Of a DNA stretch of 48,590 bases, positions 33,135 through 41,372 are shown in pieces (the stretch's first letter is position 1; every line of letters begins with the position of its first letter). The notes beneath the pieces were generated by a model that saw nothing but the letters and a program-made list of their open reading frames with translations, was not told the origin of the DNA and did not search any database. A program made the translations under genes and the position numbers. Origin of the DNA: an uncultured Lachnospiraceae bacterium (GTDB lineage: Bacteria; Bacillota; Clostridia; Lachnospirales; Lachnospiraceae); NCBI GenBank assembly GCA_902796355.1, contig CADBOU010000125.1, positions 1 to 48,590 on the forward strand, given 5' to 3'.

Positions 33135-33938
33135 CTAGTCAACCAAGCTTCGAAGCTCTTCCTGTTCAACCTGGAGCTGCTCAATCTGCGCTTCCAGCCG
33201 GGCAACCTGGTGTTCGATTTCCTCCTGTTCTTCCGGTAATGCCTGCTCAGACAGATGCGGATCATATACCATTTTCTTAAACAACAGCACTGCCGCCAGG
33301 ATAAAAGCCGCAGCATACAAAACTTTGCGCGCAGCTCCGGCCGCATGGCGTCTGCTCCTTGCACTGCTCCTCTCTGAAAAATCCCGTATCTGGGCAAATG
33401 CGGCCTCCGCCTTATCATACTGTCCGATTGGACGCATACCTGCTCCCATACACCGGTCAATAAAATGCTCTGCCCGCCGTCTGAGCGCAGTGTCCATCAC
33501 TTCTCCTGCTTCTTCGTTGACCGCAAACATATACTGGCACAACCTTGCAAAGCCATAGATCTCTGACTGCTCTGCGTCCATTGCGGCATAATCCGCAGGT
33601 GCAAAATAGCGCATGACAGACCTGCTCTGGACCTTGCGGGCCGCAGCATAATTACTTTCATCATTAAAATCCAAAAGCTTAACCCGATCCTGCCGGTCGA
33701 TCAAAAGCATATGGGGGCTGACGATTCCGCGAAGCCGCTGCGTATCACAGTCGCTTCTGAGGCGCATCAGCACGAGCGCCTGAGCCAGTATCCCCATCAG
33801 GCGGGTTGTCTCGACCGGTGCACAAGAGCTGATCCAGTCATTGAATCGCATACCCTCCACGTGCTCCCTGACTTCATGGCTTTTTTCGTCGCGAAACAAA
33901 AATGTGACGGTTGTGTACTTTTTTATTTCTCTTTGCAT
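33135..33938 (-). CDS. Membrane-anchored pseudokinase-like protein
   Basis: A 267-residue protein whose first 190 residues follow the C-lobe of Ser/Thr kinases but without catalytic parts. REHVEGM resembles the hinge, VKLLDFNDES (86-95) aligns with the DFG strand but has DFN, MRYFAPADY (109-117) aligns with the APE motif, and SEIYGFARL (125-133) with the SDIYSLG helix. The HRD catalytic loop is replaced by VSPHM, and the ATP-binding N-lobe (P-loop and Lys) is missing. A single membrane helix (205-223) and a Glu/Gln-rich coiled coil (234-264) follow. The ATG has GAGGAGG upstream. I cannot name the family; a signalling or scaffold role is inference. Confidence 0.75.
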   Translation of the reverse strand: MQREIKKYTTVTFLFRDEKSHEVREHVEGMRFNDWISSCAPVETTRLMGILAQALVLMRLRSDCDTQRLRGIVSPHMLLIDRQDRVKLLDFNDESNYAAARKVQSRSVMRYFAPADYAAMDAEQSEIYGFARLCQYMFAVNEEAGEVMDTALRRRAEHFIDRCMGAGMRPIGQYDKAEAAFAQIRDFSERSSARSRRHAAGAARKVLYAAAFILAAVLLFKKMVYDPHLSEQALPEEQEEIEHQVARLEAQIEQLQVEQEELRSLVD

Positions 33939-33986
33939 GTTCGTTCCTCCTCTGCCATTGCGTATTGTTCAGGACGAACGAAACAA

Positions 33987-34025
33987 TAGCGGATTTCGCA
34001 GGAAAAGTCCATGCGAAATCCGCTA
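33987..34025. terminator. Hairpin with 14-bp perfect arms after the phosphofructokinase gene
   Basis: TAGCGGATTTCGCA (33987-34000) and TGCGAAATCCGCTA (34012-34025) are exact complements with an 11-nt loop. On the minus strand it is followed by TTGTTTCG, a weak T tract. It may terminate the phosphofructokinase transcript, or act as a regulatory structure in the leader of the pseudokinase gene. Confidence 0.6.
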
Positions 34026-34030
34026 TAATT

Positions 34031-34080
34031 GATCGACACTTTTCGACAGTTTTCGACAGTCTTCGACGGTTTTCGACAGT
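34031..34080. repeat. Tandem 10-bp repeat array
   Basis: Five copies of a 10-bp unit, consensus TTTCGACAGT, run in perfect register: three exact copies (34041-34050, 34051-34060, 34071-34080) and two variants (34031-34040 and 34061-34070). A degenerate 9-bp copy follows at 34081-34089. The period equals one helical turn. It lies between the phosphofructokinase stop and the pseudokinase start. Confidence 0.85.
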
Positions 34081-34107
34081 CTGTACAGTCTTCGTGCTTA
34101 TATTCTA

Positions 34108-35337
34108 TCAATCGATGAACAGATGTCTCGGAATACCGCCCACCATGATGGGTGAAAGGTCTCCCTGAATAAGCGGCTCAACATATGTGCGGAATTCATC
34201 CGTCACATAGGTGCCTTCTTTGTTGATCCATTTCCGCGGTACCAGGCGTTCTTCATTGGCAATCTTATGCACATCCTTAACGGCGGTGTGGCACTGATAC
34301 GGATCATCCGACTCGCGCTCAAAGACGACCATCACGCCGCTGGATCCCTCGTCAGCTGCTTTGACAGAAGCGCCGCCGATCTGAGCCGCCTCCAGGATAT
34401 CAATACGGGAGGCCAGATGAGAAGCTGCTCTCTGCAGGGTGCTCAACTCAATTGAGCGGGTCTTGCAGCCGATCTTCTCCGCCAGATACTGGCACAGATA
34501 GTTGGCTGTGCCGGTCAGCTGTTTATGGCCAAATGCATCGATAAATCCTGTTCCTGCGCCGCCTTCGCAGACATATTTGCCGTCCGCGGTCCGAACACCC
34601 TCAGACACCGCCACGACAGTATACCCCTTCTGATCCAAAGCCTTCTTAGCTTTCTTAAGGAACAGATCCATATCAAACGGAAGCTCCGGAAGATAAATCG
34701 CATCGACACCTTTGCAGTCCTCTCCTTCGGCCAGACAAGCCGCCCCTGTCAGCCAACCGGCGTCGCGTCCCATGACTTCAACGACAGTGGCAATACCGTG
34801 AGCATATTCCTGGCTTGCCGCATCGCGGATGATTTCTTTGATCGATGTACCGATATACTTGGCTGCGCTGCCGTATCCCGGTGTGTGATCTGTCAGTGCC
34901 AGATCATTATCGATTGTCTTGGGGCATCCGACAAAATTAATCTGACTGCCGGTGAGCAAAGCATAATCTGACAGCTTCTTGATCGTATCCATCGAATCAT
35001 TGCCGCCAATATAGATAAAGGCTTCAATATCAAGATCATCAAGCAATTTGAAAATCTCATCATACACAGCCTTGTCCTCATGAATCTCAGGCAGTTTATA
35101 GCGGCAGGAACCAAGAAAAGCCGCCGGTGTTCTCTTAAGGATCTCACTGTCCAGATCATTTCTGATATACTTGGACAGATCGACATAATCGCCTTTCATC
35201 AAACCCTGGATACCGTGGCGCATGCCATACACCTTCTTGGCTCCACGCTCGATAGCAGTCTGATAAACACCTGCCAGACTGGAGTTGATCGCTGCTGTCG
35301 GTCCGCCGGACTGTCCGACAATCACATTTCTCTTCAT
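34108..35337 (-). CDS. pfp: 6-phosphofructokinase, predicted PPi-dependent
   Basis: A 409-residue glycolytic enzyme that phosphorylates fructose-6-phosphate. Family motifs include GGPTAAINSSL near the N-terminus (about residues 11-21), YIGGNDSMDT near 108-117, and PKTIDNDLALTDHTPG near 139. The Asp in GGNDS and the Lys in PKTIDND correspond to residues that favour PPi over ATP, so I predict PPi as phosphoryl donor; the first Asp of the usual GGDD is Asn. The ATG has AAGGAGG upstream. It is probably a single gene, ending close to the 10-bp repeat array. Confidence 0.92.
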   Translation of the reverse strand: MKRNVIVGQSGGPTAAINSSLAGVYQTAIERGAKKVYGMRHGIQGLMKGDYVDLSKYIRNDLDSEILKRTPAAFLGSCRYKLPEIHEDKAVYDEIFKLLDDLDIEAFIYIGGNDSMDTIKKLSDYALLTGSQINFVGCPKTIDNDLALTDHTPGYGSAAKYIGTSIKEIIRDAASQEYAHGIATVVEVMGRDAGWLTGAACLAEGEDCKGVDAIYLPELPFDMDLFLKKAKKALDQKGYTVVAVSEGVRTADGKYVCEGGAGTGFIDAFGHKQLTGTANYLCQYLAEKIGCKTRSIELSTLQRAASHLASRIDILEAAQIGGASVKAADEGSSGVMVVFERESDDPYQCHTAVKDVHKIANEERLVPRKWINKEGTYVTDEFRTYVEPLIQGDLSPIMVGGIPRHLFID

Positions 35338-35419
35338 AAGATAGCCTCCTTCAAAAACACTGTGTGTTCTGTGTTGCGCTGAACATCATTCTTTGAACTA
35401 TAATTTAATATAAAAAGAA

Positions 35420-35448
35420 GGCCTTGTAAACATCTCATTTACAAGGCC
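35420..35448 (-). terminator. Terminator after tRNA-Arg
   Basis: An 11-bp perfect stem, GGCCTTGTAAA (35420-35430) with TTTACAAGGCC (35438-35448), is followed on the minus strand by TTCTTTTTA. It starts 5 nt after the tRNA. Confidence 0.88.
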
Positions 35449-35453
35449 GTGAG

Positions 35454-35527
35454 CGTGCGCGAGAAGATTCGAACTCCCGACCTTCTGGTCCGTAGCCAGA
35501 CGCTCTATCCAGCTGAGCTACGCGCAC
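35454..35527 (-). tRNA. tRNA-Arg (anticodon ACG)
   Basis: A 74-nt cloverleaf on the minus strand with a perfect acceptor stem GTGCGCG/CGCGCAC, D-arm TAGCTCAGCTGGATAGAGC, anticodon stem-loop TCTGG-CTACGGA-CCAGA giving ACG, a normal TTCGAAT T-loop and discriminator G. The CCA end is not encoded. Confidence 0.95.
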
Positions 35528-35692
35528 CTGTGCCGTCAAATCAGCAACGATGTCATTCTACGCTGTTAATTCGCATTTGTCAAGGAGAAATCAAACAGAT
35601 TGTTGAAGACGTAACTTTTCGATATCTGTGATGATTAAATAATATGATAAAATCCAGTCAGATACTCACATGCGGATGGAAGGAGAATGACA

Positions 35693-36742
35693 ATGAAGTA
35701 TTTAAAAGGGATTATTGCCGGACTACTGATCATCCTGGCAGTTTGTCTGTTTGCAGCCGGACTCAAAGGGAAAACAGCCGGCGATCAAACAGATCAGAAA
35801 CCGGAAAAAATCAACGTCTTAATTTTGCCTAAGTTTGAAGATTCAGAACTGGCCGGAGACTTTCCCGAAGAGGCTCAGTTCTACTAAGAAGGCTTTGTCG
35901 ACGGCGGCAAAGCATACGACATCAAAGGTGGCTTTGAGGATAATAAACTATACGTAAAAGACGGCATAGCCCTGTACGAGACAGGCATGGGCAAGGTCAA
36001 TGCCGCCGCCAGCACACAGGCCATTCTGCAGGATGAACGCTTTGATTTCTCAGATGCATATATCATCTCCACCGGTTGCGGCGGAGGTTCCCGAGACTAT
36101 GCTGTCATGGGCGATGTCATCATCTGCACAGCAGCAGTCGACTATGATCTGGGTCATCACGCCGATCCGCGCGATTTAACCGAAACCCGAGATACCACCT
36201 GGTTTCACGATGAGGCATATGACTCCTCCAGCTGTAAGATTCTGGATACAGATCTGATGGAGAAAGTCTACCAGCTTACTAAAGATACACCGTTAGAAAC
36301 CACAGAGCGCACGAAAACATTTATGAGCGCTGCCTTTGGCGGCGCCGACTGGGCTGTCCGCGATCCTAAAGTGCTGCGCGGCACCACGGCTTCCGGAGAC
36401 AATTACTGGAAGGGTGAATACAATCATGCCAATGCCCTTGCGATGAACGAAGCCTATCACTGTCCTGATCCGCTTGCTGTTGCTGAGATGGAAGATGTTG
36501 CCATCGCCAACGTTGCAGACCGCTTTGGTCTGCTGGATCACCTGATCATCATCCGCGACTGTGTCAACTGCGATGTCTTTATGAACGGAGCTACGCCTGA
36601 AAGTCTGTGGGATCCGGATTCTGATCATACACTGGCTTCTGAAAGCAGCGTCGAAGCCGCAGACATTTTCCCGATTGCCATGGAAAACAATTACAAGGTC
36701 GGGAAAGTCGTTATTGATGCCATCTTAAAAGGCGAATTGTAG
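35693..36742 (+). pseudogene. Purine nucleoside permease (NUP)-family protein, broken by one in-frame stop
   Basis: The reading frame encodes a signal anchor (LLIILAVCLFAAG), then NUP-family sequence: KINVLILPKFEDSELAGDFP, a stop (TAA at 35885-35887), and directly in the same frame EGFVDGGKAYDIKGGF, ALYETGMGKVNAAAS, IISTGCGGGSRDYAVMGDV and CVNCDVFMNGATPESLW to the natural end. The stop falls where relatives have a second Tyr in a FYYEGYV-like stretch, so a single TAC or TAT to TAA change explains it. The total would be 349 codons. The ATG at 35693 has GGAG 7 nt upstream. A recent pseudogene is most likely; a sequencing error is possible. Confidence 0.85.
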
Positions 36743-36770
36743 AAACTATTGTCATCTGCATTCATATTCA

Positions 36771-36805
36771 GGGTTGATCAACCCGGCGCACGATCATGCG
36801 CCGGG
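36771..36805. repeat. Two adjoining palindromes after the nucleoside permease pseudogene
   Basis: GGGTTGATCAACCC (36771-36784) is a perfect 14-bp palindrome, immediately followed by a hairpin with 9-bp arms CCCGGCGCA / TGCGCCGGG (36782-36790 and 36797-36805). No T tract follows, so it does not look like a normal terminator. Confidence 0.7.
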
Positions 36806-37109
36806 CAATGGACAGAAGCCGGAAGGCGGACAAATGCCCGCCGAAGGACAGGCCCCCGAAAGCGGACAGTTGCCAAGCAAAGGACAGGCCCCCAAAAGCG
36901 GACTGCCGCAGGGTAACAACTCTGCGATGAATGAAGAGAAACCGAACGCTGAACAAACAGAGAATACATCGGAAGGCAAAGATGAGACAGCCGAAAAAGA
37001 AAACCAATCTCTTACATCTTACGGCTCAGATACATGGATTCTGCTTGGCTTCTCTGGTGTGACTCTAATTGCAGGAATGTTCTTTGCCATCCTGTACCGC
37101 CGGCACTGA
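36774..37109 (+). pseudogene. C-terminal tail fragment of a surface protein (CotH-like tail)
   Basis: An open frame of 111 codons with no ATG or ribosome site at its 5' end; the only start is a TTG inside the palindrome. It encodes a disordered Gly/Gln/Pro repeat (GQMPAEGQAPESGQLPSKGQ), then a Glu/Asn/Thr-rich linker and one membrane helix (WILLGFSGVTLIAGMFFAIL) ending in YRRH. Tails of this kind end large CotH-kinase or carbohydrate-binding surface proteins in Lachnospiraceae, so I read it as the remnant of such a gene whose front part is lost. Confidence 0.6.
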
Positions 37110-37277
37110 ATATGCTCGATAAAATGAGGTTTTGTGAAGCGCTGAGCTAGCTCGGCAAATTGAAGTTTGTCGGACTGTTCGGCCAGCTTGCCCGCCAAGC
37201 CCGAATGTGCAGCGCAAACCGCGCACTGGCTTTCCCCATTTGGTGATCTGCTCAGACCCTGCATTGGCTCTTAATCT
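37110..37277. other. Gene-free stretch with imperfect inverted repeats
   Basis: No open frame, ribosome site or clean terminator is visible. The palindrome GAGCTAGCTC (37143-37152) and an imperfect TCGGCAAA/TTTGTCGG pair just after it are present. Together with the two broken genes to the left this looks like a decayed zone. Confidence 0.4.
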
Positions 37278-38528
37278 TTATTTTTCCTTCCCGCCCAGCA
37301 GTTCAAGCAGTTCCTGCACCGCTGTTTCTGAAAAAGCCGGGTCATTGATGTTCATGGGGAGCTCTATAACATGGACCAGCGGATTCGTAATGCCGTTCTT
37401 AATGGCCTTATAGCATGCTGCCCTCTCCTGCGGACCGTCAAAAGGTTTCTCCGCGGCGTCGAGCATCGACATGCCTTCAAGCGGCAGCAGCACTGTCATC
37501 TCTGCCTGCGCCTCATTCCATTTTTCAGCCAGGCGTCTCCCGACAGCCTCGCTCTCTTCAATGGTTAACCGCACCAGTGTATTGGCCGGATTGTGCTGAT
37601 GAATATTGCGGCCGGCATATTTCTCCGGGAGCGTACTGATATGACCAAAATTCATCATCTCGCAGGCGCCCACTGAAACCACCTGAGGCATGCGGTTTCT
37701 GACAGCCGCCTCACAGCGCTTCGGTCCTGCTGAAAGCACGCCGCCAAACAAATCATCACACACCTCTGTGGTCGTCAGATCAAGAACCCCGGCAAACATC
37801 CCGTGGTCAATCATCTTCTCCATCATTTTGCCGCCGGCTCCGTTGGCGTGAAACACAATCACCTCATAGCCTGCCTTTTCAAGGAGGTTCTTTGCGTGAG
37901 AGACACAGGGCGTTGTAACGCCAAACATCGTTGCCGCAATGGCAGGTCTATCTGTGACAGGTTCTTGATCTGGGGTTTCGGACGTTTCATTTGCACATTG
38001 GTCGACGTACCCCACCATCCCGGCTACAGCCATTACAGCATTCCTGAAAACTGTGCGCGAAATCTTGTTAATTCCGGCCACATCAACAAGGGAAGGCATC
38101 ATAATGATATCGCTTGTCCCCACATAGACTGAGACATTGCCCGAGGCCATCGTTGAGACCATCACCTTGGGCACGCCAAAGGGAAGTTCCCTCATTCCGG
38201 ATGTAGCCAGCGTTGTGCCGCCTGATCCTCCAAAAGACAAAATCCCGTCAAAATGCCCTTCTGCATACAATCTGGGAACCAATGCGGCAAGACCTTTGCA
38301 CATCACATCAGCCGCAAATCCCCTGTCTGCAGTCTCCACAATCTCCTGCAGCGAGGAGCCCCCTGCTGCCGCCACCTCTTCATTTGAGATATCCGGCTCA
38401 AAGAGCGGCGTAAATGTCCCTGCATGAATGGTGAAAATACCGAAACCCAACTGCTCAATCAGTCCCTTTGCATAGAGGAACTCTTCCCCTTTGGAATCAA
38501 ACGTTCCGACAAGTGCTATGGTTTTCAT
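37278..38528 (-). CDS. Tm-1-like ATP-binding domain protein (UPF0261)
   Basis: A 416-residue cytoplasmic protein of the UPF0261 family, named after the plant virus-resistance protein Tm-1; the bacterial role is unknown. Conserved stretches are IALVGTFDSKGEEF at the start, SFGGSGGTTLATSGMRELPFGVPK (glycine-rich nucleotide-binding region, about residues 82-105, quoted only in part: GGSGGTTLATSGM), TMASGNVSVYVG, FGVTTPC, VFHANGAGGKMME and PLEGMSMLD. The ATG at 38528 has GGAGG 7 nt upstream and lies 1 nt after the amylosucrase stop, so it is the last gene of the sucrose-use operon. Confidence 0.9.
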   Translation of the reverse strand: MKTIALVGTFDSKGEEFLYAKGLIEQLGFGIFTIHAGTFTPLFEPDISNEEVAAAGGSSLQEIVETADRGFAADVMCKGLAALVPRLYAEGHFDGILSFGGSGGTTLATSGMRELPFGVPKVMVSTMASGNVSVYVGTSDIIMMPSLVDVAGINKISRTVFRNAVMAVAGMVGYVDQCANETSETPDQEPVTDRPAIAATMFGVTTPCVSHAKNLLEKAGYEVIVFHANGAGGKMMEKMIDHGMFAGVLDLTTTEVCDDLFGGVLSAGPKRCEAAVRNRMPQVVSVGACEMMNFGHISTLPEKYAGRNIHQHNPANTLVRLTIEESEAVGRRLAEKWNEAQAEMTVLLPLEGMSMLDAAEKPFDGPQERAACYKAIKNGITNPLVHVIELPMNINDPAFSETAVQELLELLGGKEK

Positions 38529-38529
38529 G

Positions 38530-40401
38530 TCATGCCTCCTCATGCTGCACGTTTTTTCTGATCAGCCACCGGAATCCGTAGGGCTCCAGCCAGTATTCCA
38601 TACGCGTCTGTTCACCGGCAACAAATACTCTGTCCGGATCTGTGAGCTCTTCCCACGCAGCCGTTTCTATCACAGCCCTGCTGTGCTCCGGAGATACATT
38701 AAACAGACCCAAAAGAGTCCGGTCCCCATATGTGCGTCCGATGCCTAGAATGCGCTCGTTTTCCACGTCTACCGCATACATGGGCGCATCAGATCGGAAC
38801 ACATCATTTTTCTTTCTGATACAGATCAGATCAGACAATCCCTCAAACAAGGCCGATGCCGTTGTCCCCGGTGTATGCCGTTGCTCTGACAAAACCCAGT
38901 CAAACTGACCCCGGTGAATATTCCGGCTGTCCGAAAAGCGCTTCGGATCCTCATGATAACTGTAATTATTGAGCATGCCTATCTCATCTCCGCTGTACAA
39001 AACCGGAACGCCCTTCAGGGTCAGCATCAGCGCATGCAGCATCAGATCCGCCGCCAGAGCGGTGCGCAGCGCCTCTTCATTCTGTTCAAATTCAGCGGCT
39101 TCTATCCCGCAGAGCGAGGCTGTCGTCCCGCAAAGGCGGGCATCCTGCAGCATTTCAATGTCATTGTACAACTCACCGCGGGATGGACTCCCAAACCACT
39201 TGCCTGTAAACCAGTCGTTGAGATACTTTTTATGAGGTGCTTCGCTCATCCCAAAACCGCCGAGGAACCCGTAATCCAGACCCCAGCCGATGTCATCATG
39301 ACACCGGAGATAGTTTTGGAACAAATATGCTGCCGGGAGATTCTCGATCTGTTCTATCTGGTGCCTGAGAAGCCTGACATCCCGCGTTGCGAGTGTGTGC
39401 CAGATCGTGCACATGGCCGTCACGTTGTAGAGCATATCGCACTCAGGCCGCTCGGGAGACCCGAAATACGGTACCACTTCTTTCGGCTCCATGACAACTT
39501 CTCCCAGAAGCATCACGCTGGGGCAGACGATCTCACACGCCAGTTTCATGATCCTGACCACCGTATGAACCTCCGGAAGATTCCGGCAGTTGGTCCCGCA
39601 AGTCTTCCAGATATACGGAACCGCATCCAAACGGATTACATCGACGCCTCTGTTGGCCAGATAGAGCAGATTGTCTGTCATATCATTGAGCACCATCGGA
39701 TTGGCGTAGTTCAGATCCCACTGGAACGGGAAGAACGATGTCATCACGATCTTGCCGCAATCCTCCAGATAGGTATAGTTGCCGGGAGCCGTCACCGGAA
39801 AGACCTCAGGCAGATCCTTCTGGAACTGATCCGGTATATCCCAGTTATCGTAAAAGAAATATCTGGCCTGCGCTACCGGATCCCCTTGCCGCGCATCCTT
39901 AGCCCATGCATGCTCATCGCTGGTATGATTCATAACAAAGTCCAGACACACCATGATATCCCTGCGGTGACAGGCGCTGATCAGCTTTTCAAGATCATCC
40001 ATGGTGCCCAGGTCCGGTCTGACCCTTCTGAAATCAGATACCGCATAACCGCCGTCACTTTTTCCTTCAGGAGAATCAAGAAGCGGCATCAGATGCAGGT
40101 AATTGACCCCGCACTCCTTGATATAAGGAAGTTTTTTTTGAACACCCGCCAGATCTCCCGCAAAGTTTTCCGCATACAGCATCATCCCCAGCATTCTCTG
40201 AGACATTCTGTAGTCCGGATGCTCTTTTCTGCTCAGATCCCTTTGGCGCAGAGATGCTTTTCTTGCCCGGTACGCTTCCCCAAGCATAGCCAGAAAGAAA
40301 GCAAATGCATGTTCATCGTGATAAAGGCCCAGATAGAGACTTTTCAGTTCTTCTATGTTTTCCTGCAGCCTTATTTGAAAAAAGCTCTCTCTCTTTGCCA
40401 T
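38530..40401 (-). CDS. Amylosucrase (GH13 family)
   Basis: A 623-residue GH13 enzyme close in length to known amylosucrases (about 636). It uses sucrose as glucosyl donor to extend alpha-1,4-glucan and frees fructose. The catalytic set is visible: Asp259 (nucleophile) in VIRLDAVPYIW, Glu301 in LLGEVV and the HDD at 368-370. The family-typical LMPLLDSPEGKSDGGYAVSD (about 104-123) and the N-terminal helical domain are present. No signal peptide is seen, so it acts on imported sucrose. A sucrose hydrolase activity is the alternative. It sits 12 nt after the fructokinase gene. Confidence 0.87.
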   Translation of the reverse strand: MAKRESFFQIRLQENIEELKSLYLGLYHDEHAFAFFLAMLGEAYRARKASLRQRDLSRKEHPDYRMSQRMLGMMLYAENFAGDLAGVQKKLPYIKECGVNYLHLMPLLDSPEGKSDGGYAVSDFRRVRPDLGTMDDLEKLISACHRRDIMVCLDFVMNHTSDEHAWAKDARQGDPVAQARYFFYDNWDIPDQFQKDLPEVFPVTAPGNYTYLEDCGKIVMTSFFPFQWDLNYANPMVLNDMTDNLLYLANRGVDVIRLDAVPYIWKTCGTNCRNLPEVHTVVRIMKLACEIVCPSVMLLGEVVMEPKEVVPYFGSPERPECDMLYNVTAMCTIWHTLATRDVRLLRHQIEQIENLPAAYLFQNYLRCHDDIGWGLDYGFLGGFGMSEAPHKKYLNDWFTGKWFGSPSRGELYNDIEMLQDARLCGTTASLCGIEAAEFEQNEEALRTALAADLMLHALMLTLKGVPVLYSGDEIGMLNNYSYHEDPKRFSDSRNIHRGQFDWVLSEQRHTPGTTASALFEGLSDLICIRKKNDVFRSDAPMYAVDVENERILGIGRTYGDRTLLGLFNVSPEHSRAVIETAAWEELTDPDRVFVAGEQTRMEYWLEPYGFRWLIRKNVQHEEA

Positions 40402-40413
40402 AAAACCCCTGTC

Positions 40414-41358
40414 TTATCTCATTTCACTCGCATAGGGCATCGCCGGAATCGCACCGTGTCTGGTGCATGTCAATGCCGCCGCCTTGTTGGCATAGATCAC
40501 AATCTCTTTGAGCACTTCGGGCGCGAGCTCCTCGGGGCGGCATCCTTCTTTGGTGATTCGTCCTAACACTGCTCCCAAGAAGGTATCCCCTGCACCGTTG
40601 GTATCTGCAACCGTCACCTGTATCCCCGGAACCGCCTCCGTGTGCTCGCCGCATCTGGCAAACACCCCCTGTGATCCGAGTGTCACAAGAACCAGAGCCG
40701 GTCCATATTGGCTCAGCAGGCGGCTGCCTTCTTCCGGGTCATCTGTCCCGGTCAGCATCACCATCTCCTCATCTGATACCTTGAGAATGTCTGCGTAGGG
40801 AAGGAGCGATTTCATCATATTGACCGCGCGCTCCTCACTGTCCCACAGCGCAGCGCGGTAGTTCGGATCGTAGCTGACCATCATCCCTTTTTCTCTGGCG
40901 TATTTCACAGCCGTCTCACAGGCTTCGCGGGAGGGCTCATCTGTCATAGACAGAGACCCGACATGAATAATCTTCGCATCGGGATTGTCTACCAGCACAG
41001 CCCGTGCCTCATCAGCTGTCAACTGGGTATCTGCTCCAGGATTTCTGTAAAATGAAAAATCCCGCTCTCCGTCCGGCGCCACCGATACCAGGGCCATCGT
41101 TGTCGGCACATCTTCACAGGCAAACAGACCGGATACATCGACATTCTCTTTTTTCAGCGTGTCAGCCAGAAAACGTCCAAACGCGTCATCCCCGACTTTT
41201 CCGATAAATCCTGCTTTCGCTCCGAGTCTTGCTGCCGCGACAGCCACATTTGCCGGCGCCCCGCCCGGGTAAGCCGTAAACTCTCCGTTCCCGTTCTCGT
41301 CGCTCCCGCTCTGTGTCATATCAATCAACACCTCGCCCAGAGTCCAAATATCTGTCAT
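40414..41358 (-). CDS. Fructokinase (PfkB/ribokinase family)
   Basis: A 314-residue sugar kinase with the N-terminal motif GGAPANVAVAAARLGAKAGF (about residues 32-51), GKVGDDAFG, and the C-terminal PfkB signature DTNGAGDTFLGAVLG with the catalytic Asp. It likely phosphorylates fructose freed by the neighbouring sucrose hydrolase and amylosucrase to fructose-6-phosphate. The ATG has AAAGGAGA upstream and lies 14 nt after the GH32 stop. Confidence 0.93.
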   Translation of the reverse strand: MTDIWTLGEVLIDMTQSGSDENGNGEFTAYPGGAPANVAVAAARLGAKAGFIGKVGDDAFGRFLADTLKKENVDVSGLFACEDVPTTMALVSVAPDGERDFSFYRNPGADTQLTADEARAVLVDNPDAKIIHVGSLSMTDEPSREACETAVKYAREKGMMVSYDPNYRAALWDSEERAVNMMKSLLPYADILKVSDEEMVMLTGTDDPEEGSRLLSQYGPALVLVTLGSQGVFARCGEHTEAVPGIQVTVADTNGAGDTFLGAVLGRITKEGCRPEELAPEVLKEIVIYANKAAALTCTRHGAIPAMPYASEMR

Positions 41359-41372
41359 AGCCGCTGTCTCCT

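Noticed and set aside
34031-34080. CRISPR array
   Set aside because: The repeats are 10 bp and directly adjoining, without spacers, and no cas genes are present.
38914-40566. Long open frame on the plus strand opposite amylosucrase
   Set aside because: It is antisense to a gene with all catalytic motifs, has no ribosome site and its translation matches no family; it is a shadow of the codon bias.
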